In this document: in pieces, positions 58,251 to 64,000 of the stretch
How the letters are laid out: each line of letters opens with the position of its first letter
Numbering within the stretch: position 1 is the stretch's first letter
Assembly (NCBI RefSeq): GCF_015350795.1
Contig: NZ_JADKSH010000001.1
Location: forward strand, 248,461-312,460
Length of the DNA stretch: 64,000 nt
Origin: Microbacterium sp. VKM Ac-2870
GTDB taxonomy: Bacteria; Actinomycetota; Actinomycetes; Actinomycetales; Microbacteriaceae
Direction of reading: 5' to 3'
Notes under the pieces: generated by a model
The model's database searches: none
What the model was told of the DNA's origin: nothing
What the model saw: only the letters and a program-made list of their open reading frames with translations
Program-made: the position numbers and the translations under genes

Positions 58251-60607
58251 CAGCGCCTGCGGTCGCGACCATCGCGGTGGGAGCCAGGACGAGTGGCCGT
58301 CGCCTGCGTCGTCGAGACGCGCGCCTCGTCCCGGTCGCCGCCGTGGCATGGATCGCCGCCGGTGCATTCACCGTTCATGCGGGGATGTCCGGCACCGTCG
58401 CCGCCCCGTTGTGGATCTCGGCGGCGGCCTCCATCGTGACGGCGATCGTCTTTCGACGCCCGAGCTCAGGGGCGGCGCGCACGCGCGCCGTCGCTGTTGT
58501 CGCCGGCGTCAGTCTCGCCGTCGCCGCGGCCGTCGCCACGAACATTGCCGCCGCCGAACCGGATCGGGCGCGCGTCGCGAGCGCCGAGATCGCCGGAGGA
58601 CGGGCGCTGAGCGTCGAGGCGACAGTTGTCGGCAAGATCGAACGAGGTGCCGCCGGCTGGCGGTTCGACGCCGTCATCGAGCGCCTCACGTACGGCGACA
58701 CCGTGATCGTCGCGCCGGTGCCGGTGCTGATCCGCACCACCGACGTGCCCGACGGGCTCGATCTGGGTGCCCGCGTGCGGTTGCCAGCGACCGCATGGCG
58801 AGCGGAGGCGGGCCAGCGCGCCGTGTTGATCGTGGATGCCGCGAGCACGCCCGAGCTCATTTCCCCGCCCGGCGGCGTTCTCGCGGGCGCGTCTGCACTG
58901 CGCCGAGGTCTCACCGATGTCACGGAGGGGCTACCCGATCCCGGCGGGGGTCTGATCGGCGGGCTCGCCGTGGGGGACACCTCCGCCGTCGCGGCCGACC
59001 TGGACGACGCGATGAAGGCCTCGTCGCTGTCGCACCTGACCGCGGTGAGCGGCGCGAACTGCGCACTCGTGGTCGGCATCGCGTTCGGCATCGCCGCGCT
59101 ATGCGGCGCTCGACGCGGCATCCGGGTCATCATCGGCCTGTCCGCGCTGGCGGCCTTCGTCGTGTTGGTCTCGCCCGAACCGAGTGTGGTGCGGGCGGCG
59201 GCGATGGCGGCGATCGCCATGCTGGGCGTGTTGTTGGGACGCGCCGGAGCGGGGCTCTCCCTGCTGGGCGCGGCGGTCATCCTGCTGCTCATCCTCGATC
59301 CGTGGCTGGCGTGGTCGCTGGGGTTCGCCCTCTCCGTCGCGGCGACCGCGGCGCTGCTCGTCGGCGCTGGACCGATCGCAGACGGCCTCGCGCGCTGGAT
59401 GCCGCGACCCCTCGCGCTGGGCTTGTCAGTGCCTCTGGCTGCGCAGCTCGCCTGCGGCCCGCTCATCGTCCTCATCGCCCCGCAGGTGTCGCTCTACGGC
59501 GTGATCGCCAACGTGCTCGCCGCTCCGGCCGCACCGGTCGGCACCGTGCTCGGGCTTGCGGCGTGTGTGACAGCCGGCATCCCTCTGGTGGGCGCAGGAC
59601 TCGCGGCGCTCGCATGGCTTCCCTCCGCCTGGATCGCCGGGACCGCGCTCACGATCTCCGCGATCCCCGGCAACGCGGTCTGGTGGCCGGAGGGCCTCGG
59701 CGGACTCATCGCCCTCGTCGTCGTGAGTCTCGCCCTCACGGTGCTCATCCTCCGCACGCGGCGGCGATGGCGGATCGCGGCCGGCCTCGTGCTGGTGTGC
59801 ACCGTTGCCGTCGGACTGGGCCTCGGGCCGGTGAGTGATATCGCCGAGCGCGCCCGTCTGCCCGCCGCATGGAGCATCGCCGCCTGCGATATCGGCCAGG
59901 GCGATGCGGTGGTGATCCGTTCCGCGGACCAGACCGCGGTCATCGACACCGGACCGGATCCGGCAGCGCTGGGCGCCTGCCTCGACACGCTCGGCGTCCG
60001 TCGACTCGACCTCCTCGTGCTGACGCACTTCGACCATGACCACGATGGCGGGTCATCGGCTCTGGCGGGGAGGGTGGCAACCGTGCTGCACGGCCCGACG
60101 GGCGCACCCGACGACGAACCAACGCTGCGGCGGCTCGCCGACGGCGGGGCACGGCTCGTGCCGACGACTGCCGGGATGACCGGACGGCTCGGCAACGCCA
60201 GCTGGCGGGTGCTGTGGCCGCGCAAAGACACCGCTGCCGGCAACGACGGCAGTGTCGTCGTCGACATCACCGGACCCGACGTGCCCACCGCACTGTTTCT
60301 CGGTGATCTGTCGGCCAGCGGTCAGCAGCGAATGGCCGCGCAGGCGAACCTTCGTGCGTCCTATGCCGTCGTGAAGGTCTCGCATCACGGCAGCGCCGAT
60401 CAGGATCCGAACCTGTACGCGCGACTGCACGCCACCGTTGCACTCGTGTCGGTCGGGCAGAACACGTACGGCCACCCGCGCGCCGAGACTTTGACGATGC
60501 TGTCCGCCCTGGGCGCGCGCATCGATCGCACCGATCAGGAGGGGCTTGTCGTGTTATGGCGGGAAGGTGACGCGTTGCGGGTGTGGCGCGAGAAGCAGCC
60601 GCCGTGA
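58247..60607 (+). CDS. comEC: ComEC/Rec2 DNA-uptake channel protein
   Basis: 786 residues. Membrane helices at the N-terminus, an OB-like segment (about 110-200), the competence domain (LIGGLAVGDTSAV ... SHLTAVSGANCALVVG, about residue 240-290) with further helices, then a metallo-beta-lactamase-like domain with HFDHDHDGG (about residue 590) and SHHGSADQD. It transports single-stranded DNA inward; the C-terminal domain probably degrades the other strand. GTG 58247 overlaps the comEA stop. All expected domains are present, so the protein is not obviously degenerate. Confidence 0.94.
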   Translation: MTAPAVATIAVGARTSGRRLRRRDARLVPVAAVAWIAAGAFTVHAGMSGTVAAPLWISAAASIVTAIVFRRPSSGAARTRAVAVVAGVSLAVAAAVATNIAAAEPDRARVASAEIAGGRALSVEATVVGKIERGAAGWRFDAVIERLTYGDTVIVAPVPVLIRTTDVPDGLDLGARVRLPATAWRAEAGQRAVLIVDAASTPELISPPGGVLAGASALRRGLTDVTEGLPDPGGGLIGGLAVGDTSAVAADLDDAMKASSLSHLTAVSGANCALVVGIAFGIAALCGARRGIRVIIGLSALAAFVVLVSPEPSVVRAAAMAAIAMLGVLLGRAGAGLSLLGAAVILLLILDPWLAWSLGFALSVAATAALLVGAGPIADGLARWMPRPLALGLSVPLAAQLACGPLIVLIAPQVSLYGVIANVLAAPAAPVGTVLGLAACVTAGIPLVGAGLAALAWLPSAWIAGTALTISAIPGNAVWWPEGLGGLIALVVVSLALTVLILRTRRRWRIAAGLVLVCTVAVGLGLGPVSDIAERARLPAAWSIAACDIGQGDAVVIRSADQTAVIDTGPDPAALGACLDTLGVRRLDLLVLTHFDHDHDGGSSALAGRVATVLHGPTGAPDDEPTLRRLADGGARLVPTTAGMTGRLGNASWRVLWPRKDTAAGNDGSVVVDITGPDVPTALFLGDLSASGQQRMAAQANLRASYAVVKVSHHGSADQDPNLYARLHATVALVSVGQNTYGHPRAETLTMLSALGARIDRTDQEGLVVLWREGDALRVWREKQPP

Positions 60608-60660
60608 GCGCAGTCTCGGGCGCGGGCGCGAAGGTCCGAGCCCGTCGGTAGGCTGAACTC

Positions 60661-61707
60661 ATGCCTCCTGCCGCGCGCCGCCCCGCTGCTCGCGGAGGCA
60701 CGCGCGCCGCCTCGGCAATTCCGCAGATCTCGTGGCGCAACCCCCAGCCCGCGCCGATCGTGCTCGTCTCGGGTCCGGAGGACGTGTGCGCAGAGCGCGC
60801 CACCGCTGGCATCCGTGAGTTCCTCCGCGCCGAAGACGCGAGCCTCGAGGTGTCCGATCTGCGCGCCGACGACTACACGTCAGGCAGTCTGCTGACGCTC
60901 ACCTCGCCGTCGCTGTTCGGCGAACCACGGCTCGTCCGTGTCGGCGGCGTCGAGAAATGCTCCGACGCGTTCCTCGCCGAAGCCCTCGCCTACCTCGCGG
61001 CGCCACAGGAGGGCGCCACGGTGGTGTTGCGCCACACCGGTTCGAGCGTGCGCGGCAAGAAACTCCTTGACGCGATCCGGGCCGGCACCGGCGGGGGAGT
61101 GGAGATCGCGTGCCCGGCGGTCAAGCGCGATTCCGACCGTTTCGATTTCGCCGCCGGTGAGTTCCAGACCGCGCGCAAGAAAATCGCTCCGATCGCGCTC
61201 CGGGCTCTTGTGGGGGCGTTTTCCGACGACCTGACCGAGTTGGCGGCCGCGTGCCAGCAACTCATCGCCGACGTGCCCGGCGACATCACAGAGCAGATCG
61301 TGGAGCGCTACTACGGTGGGCGCGTCGAGACCTCGGCATTCACCGTTGCCGACACCGCCATCGCTGGGCGGTACGGCGATGCACTCGTCGCCCTCCGCCA
61401 TGCGCTCGCCAGCGGTGCCGATCCGGTACCGCTGGTGGCTGCCATCGCCTCCAAGCTGCGGACGATGGCGCGCGTCGCCGGCGTCCGCGAATCGTCCGCT
61501 TCGCTCGCCGCACGCCTCGGCATGAAGGACTGGCAAGTCGACCGGGCTCGACGCGACCTGACGGGCTGGAATGAGGCGAGTCTCGGTCTCGCGATCCAGG
61601 CGGCCGCGCGGGCGGATGCCGAGGTCAAGGGCGCTTCGCGCGATCCTGTCTTCGCCGTCGAACGGTTGATCACGATCATCGCCACGCGCGCCCCCTACGG
61701 CGCCTGA
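60661..61707 (+). CDS. holA: DNA polymerase III subunit delta
   Basis: 348 residues, clamp-loader delta fold of the AAA+ type. The N-terminal basic part (PPAARRPAARGGTRAASAIP) precedes a region with APIVLVSGPEDVCAERA, and the C-terminal collar domain is helical (ALVALRHALASGADPVPLVAAI). It opens the beta clamp with delta-prime and tau. The position after comEC and before rpsT is the usual bacterial order. ATG 60661 has TAGGCT 6-7 nt upstream, so it is likely leaderless. Confidence 0.94.
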   Translation: MPPAARRPAARGGTRAASAIPQISWRNPQPAPIVLVSGPEDVCAERATAGIREFLRAEDASLEVSDLRADDYTSGSLLTLTSPSLFGEPRLVRVGGVEKCSDAFLAEALAYLAAPQEGATVVLRHTGSSVRGKKLLDAIRAGTGGGVEIACPAVKRDSDRFDFAAGEFQTARKKIAPIALRALVGAFSDDLTELAAACQQLIADVPGDITEQIVERYYGGRVETSAFTVADTAIAGRYGDALVALRHALASGADPVPLVAAIASKLRTMARVAGVRESSASLAARLGMKDWQVDRARRDLTGWNEASLGLAIQAAARADAEVKGASRDPVFAVERLITIIATRAPYGA

Positions 61708-61727
61708 GGCCCCGCGACCCGCGCAAC

Positions 61728-61769
61728 GACGAAGGCCCGCCACCGCGCGGTGCGGGACGGGCCTTCGTC
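61728..61769. terminator. Bidirectional terminator between holA and rpsT
   Basis: 12-bp perfect outer arms (61728-61739 and 61758-61769) with an inner CACCGC/GCGGTG stem, between convergent genes. Confidence 0.8.
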
Positions 61770-61782
61770 TGGAGGACGCGAC

Positions 61783-62043
61783 TCAGAGAGCGGCGACCTG
61801 CTTGGCGATCGACGACTTGCGGTTCGCCGCCTGGTTCTCGTGGATGACGCCCTTGCTCACGGCCTTGTCGAGCTTCTTGGTGGCCTTCGCGAGCGCCTTC
61901 TCGGCGGCAGCCTTGTCGCCAGCGGCGATGGCCTCGCGGGTGCGGCGCACCTCGGTCTTCAGCTCGCTCTTGACGGCCTTGTTGCGCTCGCGCGCCTTCT
62001 CGTTGGTCTTGTTGCGCTTGATCTGCGACTTGATATTCGCCAC
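61783..62043 (-). CDS. rpsT: 30S ribosomal protein S20
   Basis: 86 residues from GTG 62043: [28 protein letters not shown], the standard S20 N-terminus, and [24 protein letters not shown]. It binds 16S rRNA early in assembly. GAAAGAG about 9 nt upstream is an acceptable ribosome site. It is convergent with holA. In many actinobacteria lepA follows; here an MFS gene lies on the other side. Confidence 0.97.
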   Translation of the reverse strand: MANIKSQIKRNKTNEKARERNKAVKSELKTEVRRTREAIAAGDKAAAEKALAKATKKLDKAVSKGVIHENQAANRKSSIAKQVAAL

Positions 62044-62271
62044 GTTCGACGGCTCTTTCGTTCGGTTTTCGATGGATGTGCCGGGGTAGCGGTAGAGGGA
62101 CGCCTCCGGCGGCGTGCAGGGTGGGACCCACACGCAAGCCAATCACCGAGTCTATCAGGTTGCCGCGCGCCGCCCGGGCAATCGCGTGTTGCAGCCTCTC
62201 GGTGCGGCATGATCGGAGCCACCGGTTCCGACCCGGTCGCCACGACGGAGCATCGACGAAGGAGTCGCCCC
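62044..62271. promoter_or_regulatory. Divergent intergenic region rpsT / MFS gene
   Basis: A -10 candidate TAGACT (62155-62150, minus) would give rpsT a leader of about 100 nt, as expected for ribosomal protein genes. GGAG (62261-62264) is the ribosome site of the MFS gene. No other gene is visible. Confidence 0.4.
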
Positions 62272-63567
62272 GTGACTGCAGCATCCCGAGACCGCCCCGC
62301 ATCCGATGACGCCCACCGCGCGGGTGGCGGCTGGTTCTTCCTGTTCACTCTCGCGTGGCTGGCGATCTGGACGGCGCAGCTGACGCCGCTCCAGCTGCTG
62401 ATCCCGCTTCAACTCGACACGCCGAATGATGCCGGTGGGTGGATCTCCGGGGTGGTGTCATCGGGCCTCGTGCTCGCCACCGGCGGCCTCGCCGGCGTCA
62501 TCGCCGGCCCCCTCGCGGGGGGAATGAGCGACCGCACCCGCGGCGCATTCGGCCGCCGACGCCCGTGGGCCCTCGCCGGCGTGCTCCTCGGCGCCGCTTC
62601 TCTCCTGGGGATCGCCTTTGCCTCGGGGCCGCTCGGCGTCGGGATCGCCTGGGTGGGCGTCTCCGTCGGCGTCGCCGTGGCATCCGCCGCCTTCACAGCG
62701 ATGATCGCCGACCAGCTCTCCGATCAGCGCGGCACGGCGTCCGCGGCGATCTCGTCCTCGCAGGCTCTCGGAATCGTCGTCGGCGTCGGCGTGATCGTGC
62801 TGCTCGGTCTCGGCGTCGTCGCCGGCTACGTGCTGCTGGCCGGCATCCTGCTCGTTGCCGGCGGCGCCGGAGCGGTGCTGCTGCCCGACCCGCCCGCTCC
62901 GGCCGCCTCCGCGACGGCGCGTGGCCGTCGCGCGCTCGCTGAGAGATTTGCCGCCTTTCGCGATCGCGATTTCGCATGGATGCTGTGGGGCCGGCTCGTG
63001 GTCAACATCGGCAACGCGCTGGGTACCGGGCTTTTGCTGTTCTTCCTGCTCTACGGACTGCATCGCGACCCGGCCGGAGCCCAAGACGATCTGCTGCTGC
63101 TGATCGTCGTCTACACCGTGTTCGTCGTGATCGCCTCGATCGTCGGCGGAGCGATCTCCGACCGCACCGGCAACCGCCGAAGCCTGACCGTATGGGCGGC
63201 GCTGGTGCAGGGCGGGGCGGCGTTGCTGCTGGCGGCCTTCGGCTCATTCGAACTGACGATGGTTGCCGCGGCGCTTCTCGGCACCGGCTATGGCGCGTAC
63301 ATGTCGGTCGGCCTCGCCCTCGGCACGGATCTGCTGCCCTTCCCCGAGGACAGCGCCCGCGACCTTGGATTCGTCAACGTGGCGGCGAGCCTCGGCCAGC
63401 TGCTCGGTCCGCTCATCGGCGCCGGCCTGGTCGCTCTGGTCGGTGGGTTCTGGCTGCTGTTCGCGGCCGGCGGGATCCTGTCAGTAGTGGGCGGCCTCAT
63501 GACCCTGATGGTGCGCGCGCCACTGCGGCATCCGTTGTCGCCAGCGCCAGATCCAGAACAGCGTTGA
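62272..63567 (+). CDS. MFS transporter (GPH/SLC45-like sugar cation symporter group)
   Basis: 431 residues, 12 predicted helices. The motif GGMSDRTRGAFGRRRPWALAG after helix 3 is characteristic of SLC45/GPH-type transporters for sugars. The mid-protein loop DPPAPAASATARGRRALAERF separates the halves, and SDRTGNRRSLTV is the second-half motif. The substrate is unknown. GTG 62272 is preceded by GGAG at 7 nt. The 3' end overlaps the convergent hydrolase gene by 71 bp. Confidence 0.9.
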   Translation: MTAASRDRPASDDAHRAGGGWFFLFTLAWLAIWTAQLTPLQLLIPLQLDTPNDAGGWISGVVSSGLVLATGGLAGVIAGPLAGGMSDRTRGAFGRRRPWALAGVLLGAASLLGIAFASGPLGVGIAWVGVSVGVAVASAAFTAMIADQLSDQRGTASAAISSSQALGIVVGVGVIVLLGLGVVAGYVLLAGILLVAGGAGAVLLPDPPAPAASATARGRRALAERFAAFRDRDFAWMLWGRLVVNIGNALGTGLLLFFLLYGLHRDPAGAQDDLLLLIVVYTVFVVIASIVGGAISDRTGNRRSLTVWAALVQGGAALLLAAFGSFELTMVAAALLGTGYGAYMSVGLALGTDLLPFPEDSARDLGFVNVAASLGQLLGPLIGAGLVALVGGFWLLFAAGGILSVVGGLMTLMVRAPLRHPLSPAPDPEQR

Positions 63568-64000
63568 AGACGCGGGGGCGCATGGCCGTGACCAAGTGCG
63601 AGGTGCGCGGCACGACGATCAGCTCGGAGCCGGACACCAATGACGAGAACAGGCGCTCGTTGACCCGCAACTGATCGAACTGCCCGTTGACGAACCACGT
63701 CGGCACCGCGATGCGGCGCAGCGCGGCGAGGAGGTCGAGCACGGAGAGGCTCCGCAGCGCCACATCCTGTGCGTCATAGGCGTACCCGCCCGCACCGAAG
63801 TCGGCACGGGTCTCGGTCGGCAGGGTACGGTCGAGAACCCACTCGGCGATCGGGGCGCCACGGCCCGGCAGACGGTCGAAGCCGCGGGCGAGAGTGCGAT
63901 AGGTCTGCAGCGCCACCCCACGGGGGATCGCGGTGCACGAGGCGGCGATGAACGCGTCAACGGGTGGTCGCTTCTCAGCGCCGACATAGGCGATGGACAA
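63497..64000 (-). CDS. Alpha/beta hydrolase, C-terminal part at window edge
   Basis: The visible 167 residues correspond to the second half of an alpha/beta hydrolase: a helical cap region, then AVPTWFVNGQFDQLRVNERLF with the acid residue, and RTSHLVTAMRPRVFN with the catalytic His. The N-terminal half, with the oxyanion loop and nucleophile, lies beyond 64000. The first codon in the window (TTG) is internal rather than a start. The 3' end overlaps the MFS gene by 71 bp. Confidence 0.8.
   Translation of the reverse strand: MSIAYVGAEKRPPVDAFIAASCTAIPRGVALQTYRTLARGFDRLPGRGAPIAEWVLDRTLPTETRADFGAGGYAYDAQDVALRSLSVLDLLAALRRIAVPTWFVNGQFDQLRVNERLFSSLVSGSELIVVPRTSHLVTAMRPRVFNAVLDLALATTDAAVARAPSGS

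Overview
The window is about 69% G+C (estimated by eye), densely coded, and carries the core gene order of a high-GC actinobacterium. Landmarks are tig-clpP1-clpP2-clpX, ileS-folC-DUF4233-ndk, rne, rplU-rpmA-obgE-proB-proA-nadD-rsfS with tRNA-Ala, and leuS-comEA-comEC-holA-rpsT. Gene order, a T-box before ileS, many leaderless starts and protein style together suggest Microbacteriaceae, most likely Microbacterium; the genus is an inference. I see no insertion sequence, prophage, integrase, CRISPR array, rRNA or obvious transferred island.

Layout. 1-13.1 kb is mostly minus strand: the edge of an acyl-CoA thioesterase; a mscS channel/truncated haemoglobin/flavoprotein run; an ABC exporter followed by a NarL-type two-component system; aminopeptidase N; and an ArsR-SulP pair. 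13.2-16.9 kb (+) holds rpiB, a Nei-type glycosylase, a PaiB-like protein and an amidohydrolase. dps and a gamma-carbonic anhydrase then diverge at 17.5 kb. 18.4-23.6 kb is the tRNA-Gly/tRNA-Pro and proteostasis block (trigger factor, two ClpP subunits, ClpX). At 25.7 kb an M3 peptidase and an ArsR-like/MFS/DHFR-like operon diverge from an elaborate 46-bp dyad. 28.3-32.4 kb (-) has valS, a GNAT and a pentapeptide-repeat protein. 32.4-38.3 kb is the T-box/ileS operon, with VKOR and rne diverging after it. 42-48.9 kb is the ribosome, proline and NAD block. A complete PTS EIICBA follows, then a minus-strand DedA/App1/SRAP set, pabB, leuS, comEA-comEC, holA, rpsT, an MFS transporter and the C-terminal end of a hydrolase.

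Working together. Translation and protein quality control dominate: three aminoacyl-tRNA synthetases, L21, L27, S20, Obg, RsfS, trigger factor and ClpXP. Many genes are coupled by ATGA, GTGA or TGATG overlaps. The most repeated non-coding signal is a TANNNT -10 hexamer 6-7 nt before the start codon, implying leaderless transcripts for about 15 genes. In four places the first three bases of a -10 hexamer are also the TAG stop codon of the gene before it.

I found no clearly new multi-gene system. The best leads are the stop-codon/-10 overlaps, the nested dyad at the ArsR-like/MFS operon, a perfect 23-bp hairpin between the ABC and two-component genes, the enriched word GGATGCC/GGCATCC, and the DedA-App1-SRAP cluster.
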